This document shows positions 22,090-30,814 of a stretch of 64,000 bases of DNA, piece after piece. The notes below the pieces were generated by a model that was not told the DNA's origin, searched no databases, and saw only the letters and a program-made list of their open reading frames with translations. This stretch comes from 13-2-20CM-68-14 sp051955535 (GTDB lineage: Bacteria; Actinomycetota; Thermoleophilia; Gaiellales; Gaiellaceae): the NCBI GenBank assembly GCA_051955535.1, contig JBQCGP010000029.1, positions 62,001-126,000 on the forward strand, written 5' to 3'. The first letter of the stretch is position 1. Every line of letters begins with the position of its first letter. The translations under genes were made by a program, and so were the position numbers.

Positions 22090-25000
22090 CTAGTGCGCCG
22101 GGCCCAGCTTCATCTGCCAGATGCCCTGCGAGTGCGTCGCCGCGTACAGCACGCGCTTGCACGGGCCGTGGCCGGTGCACGTCGGAACGCGGGACGAGGG
22201 CTCGATCTCGAGGTGCATGACCTCGTAGCGAGGCATCCCCGCCGTCACGTGCCAACCGCCCGTGCCGTCGTTGTCGCCGCGCAGGACACCGAAGTCCGTT
22301 GCGACGTACAGCGTATGGGTCGCGTCGTCGCGGACGATGTCCGCAATCGGCAGGTCGCCGTCGTTCCCCGGCGTCGGGAACGCGGACGTCCCGGCCTCCA
22401 CGTTCAGGTTCGTGAACGTGCCGTCACCGACCGCGCCGTGCGAGGTCACGCTGAACACGTGCCCCGGCGTCGTCGGTGTGACCGCGTTGTAGCCCGAGTA
22501 CGAGATCCAGGCGTGATTCGGGTTGTTCGGATCCACCGTGATGCCGCTCGGGAAGCGCGTCGGCGAGTTGCCGGCAGCCGAGTTGTCTACACGCAGCCAC
22601 GTCACGGCCGACGGAACGGACGCGTCCGCATTGTGGGTCACGAAGATCCGGCCGGCCGTGGTGGCCGCCCAGAGCGTGCCGTGGTCCGCACTGTCACGCG
22701 CGAGCCACGAGATCGAGCCGCCGGTGCGGTCGCTCCCGTAGAAGGTCCCGGGCAGGGATCCCGCCGTGTTGATACCCGCCGGCCCGCCGAGCGGCATGAA
22801 GTCGCCGCACGTCGGGGTCGCGCCGTCGGTCACGAACGCGGGGCCGGTCGCCCCCGCCCGCGGGGTGTCCGGGCGCGGGTCGGGGGGGACGGGACCCGGG
22901 GGGGGGGCGCGGGGGGGCACCACCGGGGGGGAGTGCGCCGCGGCCGCGGCCATGTCCGGGCTCGTGTCTTGAGGGACGTCACCGGTGTGGCCGGCGCCGA
23001 ACGCCCAGCTGCGCCAGACGTGTTGCGCGCCCTCGTAGAGCGGGTGTGTGACATTGCCGTTGAAGGTGACCGGGTTCGGATCCCCGATCTGCGGCCAGTA
23101 GAAGCCGATGCAAGTGGCGCACGCCTCGCCACTCGCGACCAGCGGGCCGGTCGCAATGACCCACTTAGTCGGGTCGCCGTTCTCGAAGTTCACGTCGCCG
23201 AAGCCGCCCGTGAACTCGTTGGCGAGCCAGCCGGGCTGGGACGCGTCGAAGACGGCGTTGCCGCCGTCGCCGTAGATCACCTGGGTGAACGTGTTCCGTT
23301 GGGTGCCGGGGAGGTTCGACCAGGTGCCGTTGTCCTGCGTGCCGCCCATTACCGTGCTCGAGTTGAACGGATCGATTGCGACATTGATGAACTGAATCGT
23401 GCTGCTCAGCTTCTTGTCGATGTGCTCGAGCAACGTCGGCACGCGAGAGAGCAACCGCTTGCAGCTCGCGTAGCTCCCGGAAGTCGGCGGCAACGGGCCA
23501 CCGCCGTTGCGGTGCGGCTCGTCGCATTGTGACGAGATGTCTGCGAAGTTCCCGCTCGTGCGGATCAAACCGCCGTCGGAGCCTTCGAAGATCTGCGTCG
23601 GGTTGCTCGGGTTGATCGCGATCGCGTGCTGGTCGGGATGGATCCCGTTCGGCGCGTTCACGCACCCGTTGTCGAAGTACGGCGCGAATGCACACCACGG
23701 CGGGTGGTTGATCGTTGCGTCGTACGAAAGGTCGGTGAACGTGCGCAGGTTCGCAGCGCCCGTCGCCGTGCCATCGGGATCGCCCGCGGTGCTCGAGTAG
23801 AGAACCTCGCGACCGTTTGACCGGCCGTTCCCGCAGCCGACGCCGTTGGTGTTACACGGCTGCTCGCCGTACAGGTTGGAGCCGATCAGGTACACGGTGT
23901 CCGGCATCCCGGCGGGCGTGTAGACGTCCTGGTCGTACCAGCACTGCTGGGTGCAGAAGTCGTCGGTCGCGAAATACGCGTTGGCGGTGGTCTGAGACGT
24001 CAGGCACTGCCAGCCGGTGTACGTCGCGGGGAACGTGTGCGTTGCCGGATCGGGAGACGCACAGGCGCCACCCGTGATCGTCTGTGATCCAAGCAGCGAC
24101 GCGGCAGACTGGTCGCCCATATCCGTCCGCCAGAAGTTCGAATCTGTCGGGAAGACGACATTGTTCACCGCGGGCTGCGTTCCCTCGGTCAGGTAGATGC
24201 GCGTGTGGTTGTTCTTCGTGGTCAGCGCGAACATCGTCCGGTCGACACCGTTCAGCGCGCAGCCGGTCGCGGGATTAGCGGGGCACTGCGGCGGCACGAA
24301 CTGCGGCTTGAACACCTGCGCGAACGCGGTCTGGGCCGCACCGTCGTCACGCCGCCAAAGTCCAGCGTCGAAGGCCGAGGCGTAGACGACCTTGGGGTCG
24401 CTCGGGTCGAGGCCGACGTCGTTGATGCCGTATGAACCTTGAAGCCCACTCTCGGCAATCACGTCCGGCTTGGCACCGTTCCAGACCTCGGTGAACGTCG
24501 CACCGCCGTCGGTGGACTCGTAGAGGCCGGGCTCGTTCGCGCCCGGCTCGACCCGCTTGGTGCCACCGTTACCGATCACGTGCGAGAGGCCGCGGACGGC
24601 AAGCGCGGAGCCGACGAAGATGTGGCTCGGGTTGGTCGGGTCGATCACGATCTTGCTGATCGCCCGGCCGAGGAACGCATCGCCGTGATTCACGCACGAG
24701 TACGTGGCGTTGTTCACGCACGAGTCCGCAAGTTTGGTCCAGTGGTCGCCGCCGTCCGTCGACTTGTAGAGCCCGACACCCGCCTCACAACCGGACGAGC
24801 AGCGATTGCCCTCGCCGGTGCCGAGGTAGAGCGTGTTGCCCGTCTTGTCGGTCGGGTCGAGGATCAGCGTCCCGATCGAGTTCTGGGCGAGACCCTGCGC
24901 GTCCAGTTGCTTCCACTCCGGGTTTGGAGCCAGCGCGTTCTCCGTGCGCCAGATCCCACCGCCGGCCGGACCGGCCCAGACACGGCAGCCGCCGGGCTGG

Positions 25001-25437
25001 CAGTTCGGGGAGACGACGAGCGTGGTGATGCGGCTCGCCGTGCTGTTAGTCGCCCCGGAGAATGCCGTGACGCCAGGCTGGACGGCGTCCAGCCTCGGGC
25101 CGTATTGCTTCCAGGCGCGCCCGTCCGCCTTTGGATCGCCCTTCTTCGCGTCTTGCTGAGCGATCGAGGCGAACGTGTCGGCCGCCTGCTGTGCAAGCGC
25201 CGGTGAAACCGTGTTCGCCGGATACGCGAGCGCGGCTGCCTGGTACGCCTCGAAACCGTTCGGTCCGAGGCCTGGCGTATCTGCTTGCGAGTCCGGATCG
25301 CTCGCCGCGAACTTGGAGAAGTGCGCCGCAGTGGCGTTCCCTCCTCCGCCGCTCGCAAAAGCGAGCAGTAAGACAGCCAGCACAGCCGCCAAGACAACGA
25401 CGGCTGCCATGGCCATCCTATGGGGCTTTCGAAGCAT
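22090..25437 (-). CDS. Very large exported VPS10/sortilin-like beta-propeller protein
   Basis: 1,115 aa from ATG at 25437, chosen because GGAGGGAGGGCG lies just before it and an N-terminal hydrophobic segment (AMAAVVVLAAVLAVLLLAFA, about residues 8-27) starts there. Many propeller turns such as STDGGDHWTK and STDGGATFTE, plus GPAGGGIWRTENA, LYLGTGEGNRCSSGCEAG and a C-terminal RVLYAATHSQGIWQ, are typical of multi-blade sortilin or sialidase-like proteins. About 20 Cys. Around residue 840-860 it contains a Pro-rich run encoded by long G tracts (22855-22930) that does not look like the rest and may be a sequence error. The role is extracellular and unknown. Confidence 0.78.
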   Translation of the reverse strand: MLRKPHRMAMAAVVVLAAVLAVLLLAFASGGGGNATAAHFSKFAASDPDSQADTPGLGPNGFEAYQAAALAYPANTVSPALAQQAADTFASIAQQDAKKGDPKADGRAWKQYGPRLDAVQPGVTAFSGATNSTASRITTLVVSPNCQPGGCRVWAGPAGGGIWRTENALAPNPEWKQLDAQGLAQNSIGTLILDPTDKTGNTLYLGTGEGNRCSSGCEAGVGLYKSTDGGDHWTKLADSCVNNATYSCVNHGDAFLGRAISKIVIDPTNPSHIFVGSALAVRGLSHVIGNGGTKRVEPGANEPGLYESTDGGATFTEVWNGAKPDVIAESGLQGSYGINDVGLDPSDPKVVYASAFDAGLWRRDDGAAQTAFAQVFKPQFVPPQCPANPATGCALNGVDRTMFALTTKNNHTRIYLTEGTQPAVNNVVFPTDSNFWRTDMGDQSAASLLGSQTITGGACASPDPATHTFPATYTGWQCLTSQTTANAYFATDDFCTQQCWYDQDVYTPAGMPDTVYLIGSNLYGEQPCNTNGVGCGNGRSNGREVLYSSTAGDPDGTATGAANLRTFTDLSYDATINHPPWCAFAPYFDNGCVNAPNGIHPDQHAIAINPSNPTQIFEGSDGGLIRTSGNFADISSQCDEPHRNGGGPLPPTSGSYASCKRLLSRVPTLLEHIDKKLSSTIQFINVAIDPFNSSTVMGGTQDNGTWSNLPGTQRNTFTQVIYGDGGNAVFDASQPGWLANEFTGGFGDVNFENGDPTKWVIATGPLVASGEACATCIGFYWPQIGDPNPVTFNGNVTHPLYEGAQHVWRSWAFGAGHTGDVPQDTSPDMAAAAAHSPPVVPPRAPPPGPVPPDPRPDTPRAGATGPAFVTDGATPTCGDFMPLGGPAGINTAGSLPGTFYGSDRTGGSISWLARDSADHGTLWAATTAGRIFVTHNADASVPSAVTWLRVDNSAAGNSPTRFPSGITVDPNNPNHAWISYSGYNAVTPTTPGHVFSVTSHGAVGDGTFTNLNVEAGTSAFPTPGNDGDLPIADIVRDDATHTLYVATDFGVLRGDNDGTGGWHVTAGMPRYEVMHLEIEPSSRVPTCTGHGPCKRVLYAATHSQGIWQMKLGPAH
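22848..22932. other. Poly-G/C low-complexity tract inside the propeller gene
   Basis: The plus strand shows runs of 7 to 10 G in quick succession (for example 22900-22909 and 22924-22930). On the coding strand they give a PPPGPVPPDP-like peptide in the middle of an otherwise regular propeller. Such tracts are either slippage-prone (phase variation) or a base-calling artefact. Confidence 0.7.
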
Positions 25438-25603
25438 TCTCGCCCTCCCTCCATGGGTTACTTCGGTGATAGCCGCCGCACTGACGACGGCGGCTCGCGG
25501 GGGCAACCGGAAACGCTGCGCTGTAAGCGAGCCCTCGATGTCCACCGCAGCTCCTCCCGCGTACGCAGGAGGAAGTGCTTAGTTTCCCCCGCAAAGCCGG
25601 GGC

Positions 25604-25648
25604 ACTATACGACGCCCGGCCTTACATATCAAGCGAGATATATCTCGC
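25604..25648 (-). promoter_or_regulatory. Promoter with adjacent 16-bp palindrome for the propeller gene
   Basis: On the minus strand -35 TTGATA (25632-25627), exactly 17 nt, then -10 TATAGT (25609-25604), a near-consensus sigma70 promoter. The perfect palindrome GCGAGATATATCTCGC (25633-25648) abuts the -35 box, the position of an activator site. The transcript would have a leader of about 160 nt with a hairpin AGCCGCCG/CGGCGGCT before the Shine-Dalgarno. The regulator is not known. Confidence 0.6.
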
Positions 25649-25660
25649 GTCGTATCCGGC

Positions 25661-27400
25661 TTACGGCGCGACTGCCGCGCCCGCGTCGACCAGGCCTGCG
25701 CCGTAGGCGTCGGCGAAGCTGATCGGGCTCGACGTATCGAGGTGGCAGTAACCCGTCGGACAGGACCGACCGTCATAGGTCGGGGTCGTGTTGGCCGGGT
25801 CGTCCGGGCCCGTCCAGTTGGTGAGAGTCTTCTGCGCGGTCGCGGTCAGTCGAGCGACAAGACCGAACGGGTCGTCACGAAGCGAGGGCTTCGCCGAGAG
25901 CGCGAGCGCGGCGACGCCGAGCGCATTCGGCGCGGCCATCGAGGTTCCCTGCAACCACCCGAACCCGGCACCGGCGACCTTGAAGCAGGCGAAGTTGAAG
26001 AGCGACGACTGCAGTGGGTCGCTGCAGACAAGGCCGTTCCCGGCGAGCGCGCCGAGGGAGCCCCAGCCACCGTAGAGAACGTTGCCGTCACCGCCGTCCC
26101 AGCCCGGCAGGTTGAACCGGCGGGCACCACCCGGAGCGGCGAGGTCGACGCGCGGGCCGTAGTTCGAGTAGTACGCGAGCTGGTCGCGGGCGCCGACGTG
26201 CATGCCGAAGCCAAACGGATCGTCGGCCGGCGCCGCGCCGTTGCCGTTGTTCGTTGCCGAGACCATCACGACGCCCGGCACTCCGGCAGGCGCTTCGAGC
26301 AGGCCGCGGAGGTCGGGAACCGTGGCGGAGCCGGGGGCCGTCGTCCCGATCCCGTCCGGACCGGTCGAGACGCGACCGACGCCGGACAGCGTCCTGCCGC
26401 CTACGGTCATCGTGACGCGGCCGACGCGCACGTGCTCGTTGCCCGCGGCGGAGAAGATGGTCACGCCGCGGCTACGGCAGTACTGAACGGCGTCGCTGAA
26501 GAGGAGGTAGGTCTGCGCGTCGGTGGGGTCGCTCGGGTCGAGATAGCCCGTGATCGACATGTTGACGAGGTCGACACCGTCCGAGCATGCCGCCAGCAGG
26601 CCGGCGAGGATCCAGTCCGGCAGGGCGCCGAACCCGGATGCGAGCACCTTGTAGCTCGAGACCCGCACGTTCGGGGCGACGCCGTTCGAGGCGAATCCGT
26701 TCAGCTCGCCCGCGATCCGGCTCGCGACCCAGGTGCCGTGCCCGTCCTCGTCCTCGGTGCCGCAGTCGGTCAGCCCGGCGTCCTTAAGCGCCTTCTGGCC
26801 GTAGACGTTCTTGAGCGCCTTGCAGGGGACGAAGGTCTGGTCGTTGCCGGCGACGTTGTCCTTGAGCTCCCTGTGCGAGTCCTGGATGCCGGTGTCGAGA
26901 ACCGCGACTCGGAGACTCCTGTCACCGAGCGTTCTCGTCCAGGCGGCCGGGACGTCCATCCGTGCGTCGTCCCACTGGAGGATCCCTTGCGGGTTCGTCA
27001 TGCCGAGGAAGGACGAGGCGTCGTGCCAGGGATCGGGGAAGCCGCCGCTGTTCTTGCCGAAGCGCGGCGCGTCGATCAGGCTGCCGCCGCCGGTGCCGTC
27101 CTTGAGCGCCGGGCCGTCGAACATCGACTCGCCGAAGAAGGTGGCGACGCGGGAGTCCGCGCCGAGCTTCGCGCGAAAGTCTGGCGCGCTCGAGGCAACC
27201 GCCATGGCGCCGAGCGGGCTGAGGTCGGTGACGACCTCGCCGCCGGCGGCCGCCACCGCCGCGCGCATCTGTGCCGGGGTCGTCCTCGGCTCGAAGCGCA
27301 CGATCGTGACCCCGAACGGGTTCGATCCCGCGCGCGCGTAGCCGGGAGCGATCGCGAGGAGCGCCGCAGCGCAGGCCGATAGGAGAACGAGCCGCTTCAC
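25661..27400 (-). CDS. Exported S8-family subtilisin-like serine protease
   Basis: 579 aa from GTG at 27400 with a signal peptide (LVLLSACAAALLAIAPGYAR). A propeptide-like region covers residues about 28-110. Catalytic triad: Asp in VAVLDTGIQDSHREL (about 169), His in EDGHGTWVASRIAG (about 220), Ser in LQGTSMAAPNALGVAAL (about 485). Oxyanion Asn is in FSAAGNEHV. SSYKVLASGFGALPDWILAG and DGVDLVNMSITG are typical S8 core. Several Cys suggest disulphides. No C-terminal anchor is seen, so it is probably released. It lies between two exported propeller genes on the same strand. Confidence 0.92.
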   Translation of the reverse strand: MKRLVLLSACAAALLAIAPGYARAGSNPFGVTIVRFEPRTTPAQMRAAVAAAGGEVVTDLSPLGAMAVASSAPDFRAKLGADSRVATFFGESMFDGPALKDGTGGGSLIDAPRFGKNSGGFPDPWHDASSFLGMTNPQGILQWDDARMDVPAAWTRTLGDRSLRVAVLDTGIQDSHRELKDNVAGNDQTFVPCKALKNVYGQKALKDAGLTDCGTEDEDGHGTWVASRIAGELNGFASNGVAPNVRVSSYKVLASGFGALPDWILAGLLAACSDGVDLVNMSITGYLDPSDPTDAQTYLLFSDAVQYCRSRGVTIFSAAGNEHVRVGRVTMTVGGRTLSGVGRVSTGPDGIGTTAPGSATVPDLRGLLEAPAGVPGVVMVSATNNGNGAAPADDPFGFGMHVGARDQLAYYSNYGPRVDLAAPGGARRFNLPGWDGGDGNVLYGGWGSLGALAGNGLVCSDPLQSSLFNFACFKVAGAGFGWLQGTSMAAPNALGVAALALSAKPSLRDDPFGLVARLTATAQKTLTNWTGPDDPANTTPTYDGRSCPTGYCHLDTSSPISFADAYGAGLVDAGAAVAP

Positions 27401-27600
27401 CGCATTCCCGGTTTCGGCAGCGGTTTGCGGCTCGGTTAGTGGCGTATCACTCGATCGAGGGAGAAGAAAGGGCCGCCCGTCGAGAGGCCGCGCGGCTTTG
27501 CCGGGCGGCCGCTACAGAGCGCATGGGCCGCGATCGGTGCGACGAGACGAAAAGGGCCGCCCGGAGGCGGCCCTTTTCCAGCACGCTTGAGGTCAGCGGC
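27401..27600. other. Intergenic region with a GC hairpin and a terminator
   Basis: No gene. GGCCGCCCG (about 27471-27479) can pair with CGGGCGGCC around an inner GGCCGCGCGGC stem, followed by the GGGCCGCC-family terminator at 27550. A promoter for the S8 gene must lie here, but no clear -35/-10 pair is seen. Confidence 0.45.
27550..27577 (-). terminator. Terminator hairpin of the GGGCCGCC family, copy 2
   Basis: AAAAGGGCCGCC (27550-27561) and GGCGGCCCTTTT (27566-27577) around CGGA, 23 nt beyond the stop of the 742-aa propeller gene. On the minus strand the stem runs into TTTT. Confidence 0.82.
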
Positions 27601-29829
27601 TTACTTCTTGTCCTGCATTGCGAGCGGGCACGGCGTGTCGATCCAGGGTGTGAGGTCTCCGACCCCGCCCCCGTGCCCGGGATTGAGCGAGTCGAAGAAG
27701 ACGTCGGACTGCTCGCAGATCGGGTTGCGGCCCGGCTCGAGGTCCGTCGCCGCCGCGCCTCCCGAACCACGCCCGTTACGCGCGTCGGTCCACATGCCGT
27801 ACATCTTGTTGGCGTTCGGGTCGACCCCGTTCTTGAGCGCAGGGTCGATCGAGCCGCTTGCGTTCCCCGTGTAGTCCCCGGCGAACAAGCCTGCCCGGAA
27901 GGTGTAGTCGAAGTTCGACGGAACGTCCGAGATCCGGAAGTTGTCGAACGGCACCGACGCAGCAGGCTGGTCGTTGCCCGGCACAGGGCCGGCACCCGGG
28001 TTGAAGCCCGTCGCGACCGTCGGGTTGACGACCGCTCCTGGCGCCACGCACTGGCTCGCCCCTGCCGGAACGGGACCGGTAGTGGTCTGGCTCACGGTCT
28101 GGGTCTCGGTGATGTTGCACTTCGCACCCCAGAACCAGACGAGGTAGTTGCCAACCTCGGTCTTGCTCGTCGGCCACGGGCCGGCGCCGACAGGCGAGCT
28201 CGTGTCGAGCCTCCGGTCGTGGAACGTGACGTTCAACTGACCATCGGTGTTGATCGTCACCCACGGGAACCACTGGTCGGCGCCCCAGTTCGTTTCGGGG
28301 CAGAGCGCCGAGTTACCGCGGGTGCTGTTGGTGTTACGGCCGCAGTCGCGATTCGTCGGCGTTGTCGACGAGTCGTTGTTGACCCTCGTCGGCCCGATCC
28401 ACGTGGTCCCACCGTCCGTCGACTTGTAGAAGAAGACGTCGTTGTTGGAGTCACGGATCGTGCCGTTGCGGTTGTCGACGGTAACGACATAGACGTCGTT
28501 CGCGAAGTCGCCGCCGCGCTTGTCGGCCACGATCGAGTTCATGATGGGGTCGAAGCGGAAGCAGCTGTTCGTCGGCACCGCTCGGGTCGAACCTTGGCCG
28601 CGGGCGACGCAGTCGGTGCGACCGTTGACGCCGCGAGGCAAGTTGACGTCGTAGAGCGTGTCGACGCGCGAGGGTGGCGAGAACGTGACGCCGCCGTCCA
28701 CCGAGTGGACGACGAGGTACTGGTCCTCGTCCTCGGTGTCGCCGTTCAGGAAGCCCACCCAGACCTCACCCGTAGTCGGGTTGACCGTCGGCTGGGAGCC
28801 CTGGCTGTCGGCACATGCGTTGCCCGGACGGCCGAGGCAGAACGCGCCTGAACCGGCGATGTACTGAGCCTGCGACCAGGTATGGCCGCGGTCATCCGAG
28901 TAGCTCAGAAAGATCTGAGCCGAACCGGCAGCGCTGAACAACGAGTAGGTGACGTAGAGCCGGTCGCTTCCGACCTGGTCCGGATTACAGGCAATCGGCG
29001 CCTTCGAGATCGGCTTGAAGCAGACCGGGTCCACACCGGCCGGCCGCGGGCCCGCCGTGATCCACTCCTTGTCGAAGGCAGGGACACTGCCGTTCAGGAC
29101 GGAGTCGTTGTCCTGGATGAAGCCGACGGTGCCGTCGCCGGGCTGGCGCGGGTCGCCTCGACCGCCGCAAACCGCGGTCGCGTCTGAGCTCCCGATCGCA
29201 ACGCACGGCCGTGACCACGTGAAGCCGCCGTTCGTCGAGCGGTTCACCCAGACGCCACTCGTATCGTCCGTGCGGTTGAAGTTGATCTGCGCGTAGTACG
29301 CGATGCCCTGCCGGTCGAAGACGATTGCGGGGTCGCCGCCGCCGTCGAGGTTGTCGCCGCTCGGCAAGGACGGGAACGGTGTGATCCCGTCGTACCACTT
29401 GTTGCCGTTGTTGCTCGACGCGTAGAACCCCGAGGTTCCCCAGCCGAGCCGGTAGTCGTTCGCTCCGCCGATGATGTTCGACTTGTCCTGCGGGTTGATG
29501 TCGAGCGAGGTCTCGTCCTGCGGCATGCAGGAGTAGTCCTGGTTCACCCGGATGTTGCTGCCGGTATCGCTCATCTTCTCGACATCGTCCTTGGCGAGGT
29601 GACGCAGCGGCTTGGGCTGATCGCCTTTGAGGCCAGCCTGCGGGCACTCCGTGATCGCGTTGCCAAGGCTGTTGAAGTCCTTGTACTCGATCGGCCCCGA
29701 TACGGCCGTCGTGTCTTCGTCCTCGCTTGCCCACGGCGGATCCTGGACAGCGGATGCGGTTCCCACCCACATGACCAGGAGCGCGCTAAGAGCCGCAAGA
29801 GGCAGAAGCAAAGCAAGAGCCTTCTTCAC
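27601..29829 (-). CDS. Exported sialidase-fold beta-propeller protein, 742 aa
   Basis: 742 aa from GTG at 29829 (GGAGGGGAGAGA upstream) with a signal peptide (ALALLLPLAALSALLVMWVG, cleavage near ASA). Asp-box-like turns SSNNGNKW, STNGGFTW, DDRGHTW, SVDGGVTF and STDGGTTW mark a six-bladed sialidase-type propeller. Acidic segments such as WASEDEDTT and GDTEDEDQ may bind calcium. The C-terminal MYGMWTDARNG is the counterpart of WNDARNA in the 5423 and 7329 proteins, so they share ancestry. No sialidase RIP motif was identified. Function extracellular, unknown. Confidence 0.82.
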   Translation of the reverse strand: MKKALALLLPLAALSALLVMWVGTASAVQDPPWASEDEDTTAVSGPIEYKDFNSLGNAITECPQAGLKGDQPKPLRHLAKDDVEKMSDTGSNIRVNQDYSCMPQDETSLDINPQDKSNIIGGANDYRLGWGTSGFYASSNNGNKWYDGITPFPSLPSGDNLDGGGDPAIVFDRQGIAYYAQINFNRTDDTSGVWVNRSTNGGFTWSRPCVAIGSSDATAVCGGRGDPRQPGDGTVGFIQDNDSVLNGSVPAFDKEWITAGPRPAGVDPVCFKPISKAPIACNPDQVGSDRLYVTYSLFSAAGSAQIFLSYSDDRGHTWSQAQYIAGSGAFCLGRPGNACADSQGSQPTVNPTTGEVWVGFLNGDTEDEDQYLVVHSVDGGVTFSPPSRVDTLYDVNLPRGVNGRTDCVARGQGSTRAVPTNSCFRFDPIMNSIVADKRGGDFANDVYVVTVDNRNGTIRDSNNDVFFYKSTDGGTTWIGPTRVNNDSSTTPTNRDCGRNTNSTRGNSALCPETNWGADQWFPWVTINTDGQLNVTFHDRRLDTSSPVGAGPWPTSKTEVGNYLVWFWGAKCNITETQTVSQTTTGPVPAGASQCVAPGAVVNPTVATGFNPGAGPVPGNDQPAASVPFDNFRISDVPSNFDYTFRAGLFAGDYTGNASGSIDPALKNGVDPNANKMYGMWTDARNGRGSGGAAATDLEPGRNPICEQSDVFFDSLNPGHGGGVGDLTPWIDTPCPLAMQDKK

Positions 29830-29940
29830 TCTCTCCCCTCCTTCTCGATGCAGACCGCGACCCCCCGGCGGCCATGCCTGACCGCGGGACTATATAACGC
29901 CGCCTGAAGCGCCCTGGGCGAGCTTGGCATACTCGAACCG

Positions 29941-30183
29941 ATGCCCCTGCTCTTGCTGCTGTTGATCCTCGCGCTCTTCGGATTCTCTCTAGCCGGAGTC
30001 GGCTCGAGCGGTTCGGGATCCGGAACGTCGCATGTCACGACGTCCTCGGCGCCGCTCCACCGAGCACCGCTCTACCGTGATCCGTGCCGCGGCGCTATCC
30101 CGGGCAACACGCGGCACCTGAAACCGATGCCGAAGGGCTGCTTGCCGGCGCGGTCGGGCGGCCTAGCGGGCCGCAGCCCGTAG
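29941..30183 (+). CDS. Small secreted or membrane-anchored hypothetical protein
   Basis: 80 aa beginning with a strong hydrophobic segment (MPLLLLLLILALFGFSLAGV), then a Ser/Gly/Thr linker and a basic tail with two Cys (YRDPCRG, PKGCLPA). No Shine-Dalgarno is obvious and its last 21 nt overlap the convergent lipoprotein gene. It is plausible as a small membrane protein, but it could be a chance frame. Confidence 0.4.
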   Translation: MPLLLLLLILALFGFSLAGVGSSGSGSGTSHVTTSSAPLHRAPLYRDPCRGAIPGNTRHLKPMPKGCLPARSGGLAGRSP

Positions 30184-30741
30184 AAGCCCGTCCTGCCTGC
30201 GCGCGAGCGCGAGTGCCTCGGGAAGCGTCAGCCGGAAACCGTTCGCCTCGAGCTCCGCGGTCGCGTTCGCCCTACGCCACGCAATCGCGTAGCTCTGCAC
30301 GGGTGCGGCGCCGGTTCGGACCATGACGACGCCGGACGCCTCGTCACCGAGCTTGCCGACGTCGATCTTCTTCGCGCCCGGCTGCTCGAGCTGCTGCGGA
30401 TAGAGCCCGAAATCCTTCTTCGCGCCGCCGACGTCCTTGAACAGGTCGACACGTGAGGCGACGACGAGCGGCCCCAGAGTCTTCGGGGAGCCGCCGCGGT
30501 TGTAGCGGCCGATCCAGCCGTCGATCCGCCCGAATCGTTTCGGGTCGCTCCGGGCGCCGGTCTGGTCTGCGGACAGTTGGCGGCCGAAGTAGAAGGCGGC
30601 GAACCCCTTCGGCAGATCACTCGTCTGCAGCACGAGCTTCGAGAGCTTCGCCTTCGGGATCGTGGGCCCCGACGAGCTGCAGCCCACCTGCAGAGTGACG
30701 CAGGCGGCAAGCAGGACGAGTAGCGCGCGCCCGCTGAGCAT
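30163..30741 (-). CDS. Putative lipoprotein of unknown function
   Basis: 192 aa with a type II signal peptide: ALLVLLAACVTLQVGC (lipobox LQVGC, Cys about 21), then SSSGPTIPKAKLSKL. The mature part holds QTSDLPKGFAAFYFGRQLSA and LGDEASGVVMVRTGAAPVQS, suggesting one compact alpha/beta domain that resembles actinobacterial lipoproteins of unknown role. Downstream end overlaps the small gene at 29941 by 21 nt. Confidence 0.72.
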   Translation of the reverse strand: MLSGRALLVLLAACVTLQVGCSSSGPTIPKAKLSKLVLQTSDLPKGFAAFYFGRQLSADQTGARSDPKRFGRIDGWIGRYNRGGSPKTLGPLVVASRVDLFKDVGGAKKDFGLYPQQLEQPGAKKIDVGKLGDEASGVVMVRTGAAPVQSYAIAWRRANATAELEANGFRLTLPEALALARRQDGLLRAAAR

Positions 30742-30766
30742 CGCCGGAGAATCGCAGAAGGAAAGA

Positions 30767-30794
30767 GAAAGGGCCGCCCGGAGGCGGCCCTTTC
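30767..30794 (-). terminator. Terminator hairpin of the GGGCCGCC family, copy 3
   Basis: GAAAGGGCCGCC (30767-30778) and GGCGGCCCTTTC (30783-30794) around CGGA, 21 nt beyond the stop of the large S8 protease. Core identical to the copies at 22045 and 27554. Confidence 0.8.
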
Positions 30795-30814
30795 ACTACT
30801 CGGTGCTTTCGAGG

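Noticed and set aside
25438..25545. Longer N-terminus of the 1,115-aa propeller.
   Set aside because: The added residues precede the signal anchor and lack a ribosome site; the ATG at 25437 has an excellent one.
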